Shown: one piece after another, positions 9,132 to 16,853 of the stretch
Numbering within the stretch: position 1 is the first letter of the stretch
Layout: the number at the start of each line of letters is the position of its first letter
From: CAIWAH01 sp964602595
GTDB taxonomy: Bacteria > Verrucomicrobiota > Verrucomicrobiia > Limisphaerales > UBA9464
DNA length: 64,000 nucleotides
Assembly: GCA_964602595.1 (NCBI GenBank)
Contig: CAZRRO010000011.1
Location: 124,001 to 188,000 of the forward strand
Reading direction: 5' to 3'
Notes under the pieces: generated by a model
Database searches by the model: none
What the model was told of the DNA's origin: nothing
Seen by the model: the letters and a program-made list of their open reading frames with translations, nothing else
Made by a program: the position numbers and the translations under genes

Positions 9132-11861
9132 TCAAGCCTGAGGCTGCTCGCCGGCCGGTGCGTCCGACGCCGGAGTTTCCGGAGCGTCCGATGCCGGGGC
9201 GGATGCAGTCTCCGCCGGAGCGGATCCGCCGTTTTCCTGCGCTTCCCGCTCTTCGGTGGCCGCCTTACGGCTGAGCCGAACCCGGCCCTTTTCGTCCACC
9301 CCGAGGCACTTGACGGTGATCTCGTCGCCGAGGCGAACGATGTCCTCCACCTTCTTCACTCGGAAGTTGGCGAGTTCGCTGACGTGCACCAGGCCTTCGG
9401 CGCCGGGCGAGAACTCGACGAACGCGCCGAAGTCCTTGATCGAGACAACCTTGGCCCGATAGATCTTGCCGGGCTCCGCCGCGGAGGCCGCGCGGGCCTT
9501 GTCCTCGGGTGAACCTTCGCGTTTGCCCTTCGGCTTGTCGTCGCCTTCGGCGCGGGGAGCGCGTTCGGCCCGGTCTCCGCCGCGATCACCCCGGTCACCG
9601 CGCGGGGCACGTTCACCACGATCACCGCCCCGGTCACCGCGGGGGCCGCGATCGCCGCCGCGGTCACGCCGTTCCGTGCGCTCAGGACGCTCGGACCGTT
9701 CTGGACGGTCACCTTCGCCGCCACCTTCCTCGGTGAGCGTGGCCACCATTTCGCCGCGCTCAATCATCGCCGCCTTGCGGCTCAGCTTCACGCGGCCCTT
9801 CTCGTCCACCCCAACGCACTTGACCCAAATCTGGTCGCCCATCTTGACCACGTCTTCGACCCGCGCGACGCGCTTGTCGCTGAGCTCACTGACGTGCACC
9901 AAGCCGTCCTGGCCGGGGAAGATTTCGACGAATGCGCCGAACTCCTTGATGGTGACGACGCGGCCTTGGTAGACCTTGTCGATCTCGATCTCGGCGCTGA
10001 GACCCTCGACTTCCTTCCGGGCGATTTCCATGCCCTCGGGAGTGACCGAGAAGATCTTCACCGTGCCATCGTCCTCGATGTCGATCTCGCAGCCCGATTC
10101 GTCCACGAGGCGCTTGATGTTCTTGCCGCCAGGTCCGATCAGCGCACCGATCTTCTCGGGGTTGATCTTCAGGACCAGGATGCGGGGGGCATACTTCGAG
10201 ATGTCAGCGCGCGGCTCGGAGATGGTCGCGGCCATATGGACGAGGATTTCGAGGCGCGCGATGCGGGCCTTTTCAATCGCCTCAGCCATGATCGGCAGCG
10301 GCAGACCGCGCAGCTTCAAGTCGAGCTGGAAGCCCGTGATGCCGTTTGCCGTGCCCGCGATCTTGCAGTCCATATCGCAGAACGCGTCTTCCCAACCGAT
10401 GATGTCGGTCAGGAGCTGGTAGCGGCTGATCTGGTCATTGGCGCCGTATTCGGTGCAGATGCCGATCGAGATGCCGGACACGGGCCGCTTCAACGGCACG
10501 CCGGCGTCCATCAGCGCGAGGGTCGCGCCGCAGATCGAGGCCATCGAGCTGGATCCATTGGATTCCAAGATCTCCGACACGACGCGGATCGCGTAGGGAT
10601 AATCGTCCGTCGGCACCACCGGACGCACGCTGCGTTCGGCGAGGGCGCCGTGACCGATTTCGCGGCGACCTGGGCCCATGATCCGGCCGGTTTCACCCAC
10701 CGAGAAGTTCGGGAAGTTGTAGTGCAGGATGAACTGCTTCTTGGTCTCGCCGCCGGTGTAGGCGTCGAACTCCTGGATGTCGTCGCTGGTGCCGAGCGTG
10801 GCGACGCAGACGGACTGCGTCTCGCCGCGCTGGAACATCGCGGATCCGTGGGTCCGGGGCAGGAAGCCGACGGTGCTGTTCAGCGGCCGGACGGCGTCAA
10901 AGGAGCGGCCATCGAGGCGTTTGCTGTGATCCAGGATCAGCGCGCGGACCGCTTCCTTCTGGAGGTAATACTGGATGTCCTTGAGGACGAAGGCGGTCAC
11001 CTTTTCGGCGCCGAACTTCTCCACCAGCTTCGCGCCGACATCGGCGAAGACGGCGTTAACGGCGGCTTCGCGGGCCAGCTTCTGCACGGTCAGCAGCGCC
11101 GGCACGATCCGGTCGCCGGCCAGCGCCTTGGCCTCGCTGAGAATCTCATCGGGCACGACCTTGACCGTGATCTGGCGCTTGGGCTTGCCAATCTTCGCGG
11201 CCAGTTCCTTCTGCGCCGCGATCAGCGGCTGGATGGCCTGCTGGCCGAATTCGAGCGCCTTGATGAAATCGGCCTCGCTGATTTCCTCGGCGGCGCCCTC
11301 ATACATCACCACGTCGGTGGCGTTGCCCACGTAAACGAGATCGAGATCCGACTCGGCCTGCTGCTCGTGGGTGGGGTTGGCGACGAATTCGCCGTTCACC
11401 CGGCCGACGCGAACCGCGCCGATGGGGCCGTCGAACGGAATGTCGGAGACCATCAAGGCCGCCGAGGCGCCGACGATGCTGAGGATGTCGGGATCATTCT
11501 GGCCGTCGGTCGACAGCAGGATGGTCTGGACCTGCACCTCGTTATACCAACCCTTCGGGAAGAGCGGGCGGATGGGGCGGTCGGTCAGGCGGCTGGTGAG
11601 GATTTCCTTTTCGGTCGGCCGGCCTTCGCGCTTGAAGTAGCCACCGGGGAACTTACCCGCGGCGGAAGCGCGTTCACGGTAGTCGACGGTCAGGGGGAAG
11701 AATTCCTGGCCTTCCTTGGCCTTGGAAGCGCCCACCGCGGCGGTGAGGATGACGGTTTCGCCCAGTTGGACGGTGACGGACCCGTCGGCCTGACGGGCAT
11801 AGCGGCCGGTTTCGATGACGATATCCTGGCCGCCTACATTGACGGTTACTTGTTCTGGCAT
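9132..11861 (-). CDS. pnp: Polyribonucleotide nucleotidyltransferase with two S1 domains
   Basis: Phosphorolytic 3'-5' exoribonuclease of RNA turnover. From the ATG at 11861 (the frame extends to a TTG at 11903) the order is: first RNase PH domain (about 1-145), helical domain, second RNase PH domain (about 310-545), KH domain with GPGGK at 576-580, S1 domain (about 628-697), an Arg/Gly/Asp/Glu-rich linker (about 703-797) with repeated GDRG and ERPER units, then a second S1 domain (about 799-868) and a Pro/Ala-rich acidic tail. The two S1 domains are close copies, both containing FGAFVE, GLVHVSEL and VDEKGRV, which suggests internal duplication. At 909 aa it is about 200 residues longer than the ~710-aa E. 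coli enzyme. It follows rpsO, the classic arrangement. Confidence 0.96.
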   Translation of the reverse strand: MPEQVTVNVGGQDIVIETGRYARQADGSVTVQLGETVILTAAVGASKAKEGQEFFPLTVDYRERASAAGKFPGGYFKREGRPTEKEILTSRLTDRPIRPLFPKGWYNEVQVQTILLSTDGQNDPDILSIVGASAALMVSDIPFDGPIGAVRVGRVNGEFVANPTHEQQAESDLDLVYVGNATDVVMYEGAAEEISEADFIKALEFGQQAIQPLIAAQKELAAKIGKPKRQITVKVVPDEILSEAKALAGDRIVPALLTVQKLAREAAVNAVFADVGAKLVEKFGAEKVTAFVLKDIQYYLQKEAVRALILDHSKRLDGRSFDAVRPLNSTVGFLPRTHGSAMFQRGETQSVCVATLGTSDDIQEFDAYTGGETKKQFILHYNFPNFSVGETGRIMGPGRREIGHGALAERSVRPVVPTDDYPYAIRVVSEILESNGSSSMASICGATLALMDAGVPLKRPVSGISIGICTEYGANDQISRYQLLTDIIGWEDAFCDMDCKIAGTANGITGFQLDLKLRGLPLPIMAEAIEKARIARLEILVHMAATISEPRADISKYAPRILVLKINPEKIGALIGPGGKNIKRLVDESGCEIDIEDDGTVKIFSVTPEGMEIARKEVEGLSAEIEIDKVYQGRVVTIKEFGAFVEIFPGQDGLVHVSELSDKRVARVEDVVKMGDQIWVKCVGVDEKGRVKLSRKAAMIERGEMVATLTEEGGGEGDRPERSERPERTERRDRGGDRGPRGDRGGDRGERAPRGDRGDRGGDRAERAPRAEGDDKPKGKREGSPEDKARAASAAEPGKIYRAKVVSIKDFGAFVEFSPGAEGLVHVSELANFRVKKVEDIVRLGDEITVKCLGVDEKGRVRLSRKAATEEREAQENGGSAPAETASAPASDAPETPASDAPAGEQPQA

Positions 11862-12118
11862 GTGCGGAATGTGCCCGCCCACCCCACGAGGAACTTCAAT
11901 CAATCACCCCGATTTCACGGCCGAATTTGTTTACGGTCCGCGGCAGCGCGGGGTCGCTGAGTGAAATCACCCGGAGGCGGGCGAAGCGATTAGGTTGCGG
12001 ACGCAACGATCTGTTTACGGAATCGGCCGGCTGGACGCCTCGTCGCGTCCCTCTTGGGTGTCCCGGAATTCTTGGACTGGCACTCGCCAGCTGGGGAAAA
12101 CCGTCCCGACCGAAAGGC

Positions 12119-12143
12119 GACGCCGGGCGCGGGGCCCGGCGTC
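12119..12143 (-). terminator. Hairpin between rpsO and pnp (attenuator or processing site)
   Basis: A perfect 10-bp GC-rich stem (arms 12119-12128 and 12134-12143, 5-nt loop) lies 8 nt after the rpsO stop. On the minus strand it is followed only by GCCTTTCGG, a poor T-tract, so it may attenuate or be a processing site rather than a full stop. The rest of the 290-nt rpsO-pnp spacer (11862-12151) shows no gene; in E. coli the corresponding spacer carries a terminator and an RNase III hairpin. Confidence 0.55.
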
Positions 12144-12151
12144 ACGGAAAG

Positions 12152-12409
12152 TTACTTGCGGAGTTTCAGCTTCTTGATCAGGGCCTGGTAGCGGTCGGCA
12201 TCCTTGCGCTGCAGGTAGCTTTGCAGCCGGCGGCGCTTGCTGACCATCATCAGCAGGCCACGGCGCGAGCTGTGGTCCTTGAGATTCTTGCTGAGATGCT
12301 CGGAAAGGCTGTTGATGCGGGTGGTGAGGATCGCGATCTGGACCTCGGGGGAGCCGGTGTCCTTTTCGTGAACGCGGTTCTCGGTGATGACTTTTGCTTT
12401 GTTTTCCAT
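12152..12409 (-). CDS. rpsO: Small ribosomal subunit protein uS15
   Basis: Primary 16S rRNA-binding protein of the small subunit. The 85-aa product from the ATG at 12409 (MENKAKVITENRV) carries the conserved DTGSPEVQIAILT, LKDHSSRRGLL and RRRLQSYLQ segments and is close to the standard 88-89 residues. The frame stays open upstream to 12481, but those codons do not fit the family. It is immediately upstream of pnp, a conserved pair. In E. coli S15 represses its own mRNA; no such structure was identified here. Confidence 0.96.
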   Translation of the reverse strand: MENKAKVITENRVHEKDTGSPEVQIAILTTRINSLSEHLSKNLKDHSSRRGLLMMVSKRRRLQSYLQRKDADRYQALIKKLKLRK

Positions 12410-12667
12410 ATGATTCGGTGTCGGGCAGCACCACGCCGCCCGGTAAATCCGTTTATCGAAGCGCGGACGGTAGGAGTTCACCCAGTGTGGTGTCTAGCCC
12501 TGTTTTCGGCTCCCTAAGGCGGGATTTACGAATTCGGGATCGATTCGGCGTTGAATCAGGCGGGCCAGTCCATACCTTTCGCTCCGCTTCGCCCGGCTAA
12601 TTCCGCGCAACGATTCCGCGCTGACGGTGTTGGTCCGGGCGTCCGCATCACGTTACCGAGTCTGACC

Positions 12668-13075
12668 ATGAACGTCCGCCAATTTCCCCAACGCGCCGCC
12701 CGCCGGGCCGGTTTCACACTCATCGAAATCATGATCGTGGTCATGATCATCGGCCTACTGGCCATGATCGCGATCCCCGCCGTCGGCAACTCGATGGCTA
12801 CCGCCCGCTTCAACGCCATAGTTAACAACCTCCGCGTCATCCAGAACCAGAAGCAGTTGTGGATGGCGGAAAACAAGAAGGGGGACAACGACACTCCGGC
12901 CGAGTCCGACCTCGCCCCCTATTTTAACAGCGGCAAGTTCCCCACGTCGGTCATGGGCGAAACCTACAACATCAATCCCTGCGGCCAGAACCCCACCGCC
13001 ACCCTGCCGTCCCGCCTGAAGATGGCCAAACGAACCATCGAGGCCGGCGGCCAGGTGACCCTCGAAGAGAATTGA
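12668..13075 (+). CDS. Type IV pilin / type II secretion pseudopilin-like protein
   Basis: A 135-aa prepilin. The N-terminus has the class III signal with cleavage between G15 and F16 (RRAGFTLIEIMIV); the conserved Glu at mature position 5 is present and a hydrophobic helix runs to about residue 38. The short C-terminal region contains one Cys (NPCGQNP) and no clear disulfide partner. Lone GFTLIE proteins with small domains are abundant in Verrucomicrobia, where they are thought to be pseudopilins or surface filaments. No assembly ATPase, platform protein or prepilin peptidase is nearby. A strong terminator follows at 13103. Divergent from rpsO, with a 258-nt shared upstream region that holds no other gene. 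Confidence 0.85.
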   Translation: MNVRQFPQRAARRAGFTLIEIMIVVMIIGLLAMIAIPAVGNSMATARFNAIVNNLRVIQNQKQLWMAENKKGDNDTPAESDLAPYFNSGKFPTSVMGETYNINPCGQNPTATLPSRLKMAKRTIEAGGQVTLEEN

Positions 13076-13102
13076 GCGGGCATTCTACCTGACGACCATT
13101 AC

Positions 13103-13129
13103 AACGCCCGGCCCCAAGCCGGGCGTTTT
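13103..13129 (+). terminator. Rho-independent terminator after the pilin gene
   Basis: A perfect 10-bp stem (AACGCCCGGC at 13103-13112, GCCGGGCGTT at 13118-13127) with loop CCCAA is followed by a short T run. It begins 28 nt after the pilin stop codon and is well placed to end that transcript. Confidence 0.85.
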
Positions 13130-13192
13130 GCTTGGTCCCTGCCCCGTATCCGTGGATTGCCAAACGCCCGGCAACTCTGGCCGAATGCGCCC

Positions 13193-14161
13193 ATGAAACT
13201 CCGCGCCCTCGTCCCGCTGCTGACGTCCTGCCTGCTGACCTCCCTGTTCGCCGCCGACCTCAAGGTGGGCCTGATCGGTCTCGACACGTCGCACGTCACC
13301 GCCTTCACCGGCATCCTCAACGATCCCAAAGCCAAGGACCGCGTCCTTGGCGCCCGGGTCGTCGCCGGGTTCAAGGGCGGCAGCCCGGACATCGATTCCA
13401 GTTGGTCGCGGGTGGAGGAATACACCAAGACGCTGCGGGAGAAGTTCGGGGTCACCATCTACGACAGCATTCCCGAGCTCTGCCGGAACGTGGATGTGGT
13501 GATGATCGAAAGCGTGGATGGCCGGCCGCACCTGGAGCAGTTGAAGCCGGTGCTCGCCGCGAAGAAGCCGGTCTATCTCGACAAGCCGGTGGCCGGTTCG
13601 CTCAAGGATGCGCTGGAAGTCTTCCGGCTCGCCAAGAAAGCCAAGGTGCCGGTCTTCAGCGCTTCCTCGCTGCGCTTTGCCCGGAACACCCTCGCGGTGC
13701 GTGGCGGCGCAATCGGCACCGTCACCAACGCCTGGTGCGGCAGCCCGGCCCACCTGGAGAAAACCCATCCGGACCTGTTCTGGTATGGCGTCCATGGTTG
13801 TGAATCGCTGTTCACGGTGATGGGCCCCGGCTGCGTCTCGGTTCGCCGTGGCACCACCGCCGACGGCAAGATCGAGGTGGTCGGCAAGTGGAAGGGCGGC
13901 CGCACTGGCACCTTCCGGGAAGTCGAGGGTTACAAAGGCCATGCGGAAGGCACGCTGGGCTCGATGGACGTCGGCGCCTACGACGGTTACGCGCCGCTGG
14001 TCGAAGCGGCGGTGAAATTCTTCGAGACCGGGGTAGCCCCCGTTTCCCCCGAGGAAACCATCGAGATTTTCGCCTTCATGGAAGCGGCCGACGAAAGCAA
14101 ACGCCGCGGGGGCGCCGAAGTGACGTTGAAGGAAGTCCTGAAGAAGGCCCGTCGCAACTGA
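13193..14161 (+). CDS. Exported Gfo/Idh/MocA-family oxidoreductase
   Basis: Putative NAD(P)-dependent sugar or polyol dehydrogenase of 322 aa. The ATG at 13193 opens a Sec-type signal peptide (MKLRALVPLLTSCLLTSLFA). The Rossmann start is KVGLIGLDTSHV, followed by YLDKPVAGSLKDA, which carries the family DKP signature. The C-terminal domain is short. Secreted members of this mostly cytoplasmic family are a recurring feature of Verrucomicrobia and Planctomycetes. The GLDTSH variant of the usual GxGxxG motif is worth noting. It lies 51 nt upstream of the Tat-exported protein at 14213 and may be co-transcribed with it. Confidence 0.8.
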   Translation: MKLRALVPLLTSCLLTSLFAADLKVGLIGLDTSHVTAFTGILNDPKAKDRVLGARVVAGFKGGSPDIDSSWSRVEEYTKTLREKFGVTIYDSIPELCRNVDVVMIESVDGRPHLEQLKPVLAAKKPVYLDKPVAGSLKDALEVFRLAKKAKVPVFSASSLRFARNTLAVRGGAIGTVTNAWCGSPAHLEKTHPDLFWYGVHGCESLFTVMGPGCVSVRRGTTADGKIEVVGKWKGGRTGTFREVEGYKGHAEGTLGSMDVGAYDGYAPLVEAAVKFFETGVAPVSPEETIEIFAFMEAADESKRRGGAEVTLKEVLKKARRN

Positions 14162-14212
14162 CGTTTCGCCGTGCGGCTTGCCGGACGGCTCCCCTCCCTG
14201 CCAGAAATCGGC

Positions 14213-16558
14213 ATGGCTTCCACCTCGCGTCGCACCTTCCTAAAGGCCTCGGCCGCCGGCGCCGCCACGTTGGCCGTGTGGCCGACCGCGCAGGCGGAAT
14301 CACGTTCCCCGGCCGCGGAAATCCCACCGCATACGCCGTTCCAGCCGGTCGGCGTGCATGGCTACGGCGATTCGCACAGCGTCGTCGCCGGGAGACAAAT
14401 CACCTTCCATCTTTCCACGGACCAACCGGTCCGCGCGCAAATCTTCCGTTTGGGCCAGCAGATTGACGATCCGGCCGGCGATCAGTGGATGCACGACGCC
14501 GGTCCATTGCCCGCCCATCCTCAGCCCATTCATCCCGGCAGTTACGTCCATGTCGGGCATCCGGTGGTCCGGGCGCCGCGAGGATTCACGTTGGAAGCGT
14601 GGGTCCGGCCGTGGGCTCTGGGGCGCATCGCCGGCATCATCTCGCAGGAGGACAAGCAGAGCGACGAAGGGTTCGCACTGGGCTTGGGCAAGGACGGTTA
14701 CGTCGGCTTTTTCCTCGGCAATGGCGTGGGACCGGATGGGGCCGAAGTCCATCGCACCGCACCCGGCGTGGTGAAACGCGGCGTCTGGCATCACCTCGTC
14801 GCCCGTTGGGACGGCACCACCAAGGAGGTGTTCGTGGATGGCGAACGGGTCGGGACCTGGCCTTTTCCCGGTCCGTTCCGCCCCGGCAAGCATCCGCTCC
14901 GCCTCGGGGCGATGGGAGAGAACGGCGCGGCCCTGCGTTTCCTCGACGCCGACCTGGCGCAATGCGCGGTGTATGACCACGCGCTCGACGACGAAACCGT
15001 CCGGCGCCGCTTCCATGAGCAGGGCCTCGTTCCCGCGAAGGGCCGCGGGGTGCTCGGCAGTTGGCGCTTTGCGGAGGAACGCGGCGAACGGGTGGCCGAT
15101 TCGTCGTCGCACCGGCGCCACGGCCGGATCGTGAATCACGGCACCTGGATGATTGGCGGCCCGTCGTTCCGGGAGGAAGTTCCCCGGTTCGGCCAATACG
15201 ATCCGCGACAGGACCCGCGGCGCGGCCATGGTCTTCGGCTCGCGTCGGACGATCTCTACGACTGCCGGTGGCAGCCCACCTTCCGTTGGTCGGTCCCCGC
15301 TTCTGCCCGGCCGGGAATCTACGTTGCGCGGCTGCAACGGCCCGCACAGGGCGACAAGTCTCCCCCGCCCCACGACATCACGTTCATCGTGCGCCGGGCC
15401 CGCCGCGCCCCGCCCGCGCCGGTCCTCGTGCTGTGCGCCACCAACACCTGGCGAGCTTACAACGGCGCACCGTTCGGGATCTGGCCGGATTCGCTCCATG
15501 CCGTCGTCGGCACCGATGGCCTGCCCAATTCCGCCGGCAATCCGCCCGCCTTCAACCTCTACCGCCGTCATGCCGCCGGGCAGGGCACTTACCAAGTAGG
15601 ATTGCGCATGCCGTGGCCCGCCGCGTCGCCTTACGTGCTTTACGGCGGCCCGACGCGTTACAGCCACCTGATGCGCGCTGAACGCTTCCTCCACGCCTGG
15701 CTGGAGCGCGAAGGCTACGCCTACGACGTCGCGACCGATGATGACCTGCACCGCGATCCCACGCTGCTGCGACGACACCGGGTCGTGATCATCAACGGGC
15801 ATAACGAATACTGGTCGCTCCCGATGCTCGCCGGGCTCGACGCCTTCCAGCGGAGCGGGGGCAAGACCGCGATCTTCTCGGGCAACTCCCTGTTCTGGCG
15901 GGTCAGTTTCGACCGCGAAACGCGCGTGATGGAATGCCGCAAGGTGGACGCTCCCGGCGACCAGATGCGCCCCCACGAACGCGGCGAGTCCTGGCACAGC
16001 GACGACGGCGAACGCGGTGGCCTGCTGCGCGACTGCGGCCACCCCGGCTGGCGCTGGACCGGCCTCGAAACCCTCGGCTGGAACAATCAGGGCAACCCCA
16101 GGAATTTCGGGCCCTATCGCGTCACGCAGGCGAACCACTTCCTGTTCCACCGACCGGAACCGACTGGCCTTAAGACCGGCGACCTGCTGGGTGTGGCACC
16201 CGACGGAACCTCCCTCGCCAACGGCCACGAATTCGATATCCGGCTTTCCACCTTGGCCGCGTTGCAGGAGTTGCCGAGTCCCGCGGGCGGCACCGTGCCC
16301 CCGGATCCGGCCGGCATCACCCAACTCGCGAACGGCATCCTCCCGTGGCAACACGGCGGATCCGCCTTCGACTATTTCTTCCGACCCATCCGGCCGAAGA
16401 CCGATCAGGGCGGCGAACTGATCTGGTGGGAACGCCCGGAAGGCGGCGTGGTCTTCAACGCCGGCAGCATCGGCAGCGGATGGGCGCTCCACGCGGACGC
16501 CCGATTCGGCGCCCTCTTCCGTAACGTGCTGCATCACTTCGGGGTGCGCCGTGGCTGA
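14213..16558 (+). CDS. Tat-exported LamG / N,N-dimethylformamidase large-subunit-like protein
   Basis: A 781-aa exported protein. The ATG at 14213 gives a twin-arginine signal (SRRTFLKASAAGAATLAVW); an upstream GTG at 14171 would bury it. A LamG/concanavalin-like domain covers roughly residues 110-270 (GFTLEAWVRPW, WHHLVARWDGTTKEVFVDG). The C-terminal half (CATNTWRAYNG, LYGGPTRYSH, then INGHNEYWSLPML and FSGNSLFWR) resembles the C-terminal domain of the N,N-dimethylformamidase beta subunit. The small subunit found in true DMFase is not present nearby, so amidase activity on dimethylformamide is not implied. Function may be carbohydrate- or amide-related. Family assignment is from recognised segments, not a search. 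Confidence 0.7.
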   Translation: MASTSRRTFLKASAAGAATLAVWPTAQAESRSPAAEIPPHTPFQPVGVHGYGDSHSVVAGRQITFHLSTDQPVRAQIFRLGQQIDDPAGDQWMHDAGPLPAHPQPIHPGSYVHVGHPVVRAPRGFTLEAWVRPWALGRIAGIISQEDKQSDEGFALGLGKDGYVGFFLGNGVGPDGAEVHRTAPGVVKRGVWHHLVARWDGTTKEVFVDGERVGTWPFPGPFRPGKHPLRLGAMGENGAALRFLDADLAQCAVYDHALDDETVRRRFHEQGLVPAKGRGVLGSWRFAEERGERVADSSSHRRHGRIVNHGTWMIGGPSFREEVPRFGQYDPRQDPRRGHGLRLASDDLYDCRWQPTFRWSVPASARPGIYVARLQRPAQGDKSPPPHDITFIVRRARRAPPAPVLVLCATNTWRAYNGAPFGIWPDSLHAVVGTDGLPNSAGNPPAFNLYRRHAAGQGTYQVGLRMPWPAASPYVLYGGPTRYSHLMRAERFLHAWLEREGYAYDVATDDDLHRDPTLLRRHRVVIINGHNEYWSLPMLAGLDAFQRSGGKTAIFSGNSLFWRVSFDRETRVMECRKVDAPGDQMRPHERGESWHSDDGERGGLLRDCGHPGWRWTGLETLGWNNQGNPRNFGPYRVTQANHFLFHRPEPTGLKTGDLLGVAPDGTSLANGHEFDIRLSTLAALQELPSPAGGTVPPDPAGITQLANGILPWQHGGSAFDYFFRPIRPKTDQGGELIWWERPEGGVVFNAGSIGSGWALHADARFGALFRNVLHHFGVRRG

Positions 16559-16588
16559 CGGCCACATTTTTCACTGCCGCTCAGGCAC

Positions 16589-16605
16589 TTGGCACTGCGC
16601 TGGCT
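16589..16605 (+). promoter_or_regulatory. Sigma-54-like -24/-12 site
   Basis: TTGGCACTGCGCTGGCT has the invariant GG (16591-16592) and GC (16603-16604) exactly 10 nt apart, with a perfect TGGCAC and one mismatch in TTGC. It is intergenic. The predicted start is about 16616, some 40 nt before the terminator at 16658. No upstream activator site was identified, and one such match in 64 kb could be chance. Confidence 0.3.
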
Positions 16606-16615
16606 AGCCACATTC

Positions 16616-16696
16616 CGCCCGTCCGAGTGGTCGGGCATAGGTTAGGGTCGTTTGGGTGAAACGCCGCCTGTCGCGAGACGGGCGGCGTTTCTTTTT
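16616..16696 (+). ncRNA. Candidate small RNA (about 80 nt), hypothetical
   Basis: If the sigma-54-like site at 16589 is active, the transcript would contain a first imperfect hairpin (arms 16617-16624 and 16629-16636, one T-T mismatch), a short single-stranded TAGGTTAGGGTCGTTTGGG segment, and the strong terminator hairpin. No coding frame is apparent. The alternative is simply the 3' UTR and terminator of the gene ending at 16558. Confidence 0.2.
16658..16696 (+). terminator. Strong rho-independent terminator
   Basis: A 15-bp stem with one G-T wobble (arms 16658-16672 and 16677-16691, loop GCGA) is followed by TTTTT. It sits about 100 nt after the stop of the Tat-exported protein and about 160 nt before prfB, in a 295-nt intergenic stretch. 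Confidence 0.85.
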
Positions 16697-16853
16697 CCGC
16701 CTCCGCCACGCGGATTCCGTCCGGCGATGCGTGAACTTTCCGCGCGCCGCGTGAACTTCGCGCACCTTCAGTCCGGCCACCCTTTTGGCCTTCCGTTCGC
16801 CGCAAACTTCCCCCTAGCGCCCGCTTGCGGCCGGCGCCTACCTTCCGCGCCTT

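Noticed and set aside
9894..11960. 688-aa open frame on the plus strand
   Set aside because: Antisense shadow of pnp produced by high-GC codon bias; no recognisable domain.
14300..16567. 755-aa open frame on the minus strand
   Set aside because: Antisense shadow of the LamG/DMFase-like gene, which has a Tat signal and recognisable domains.
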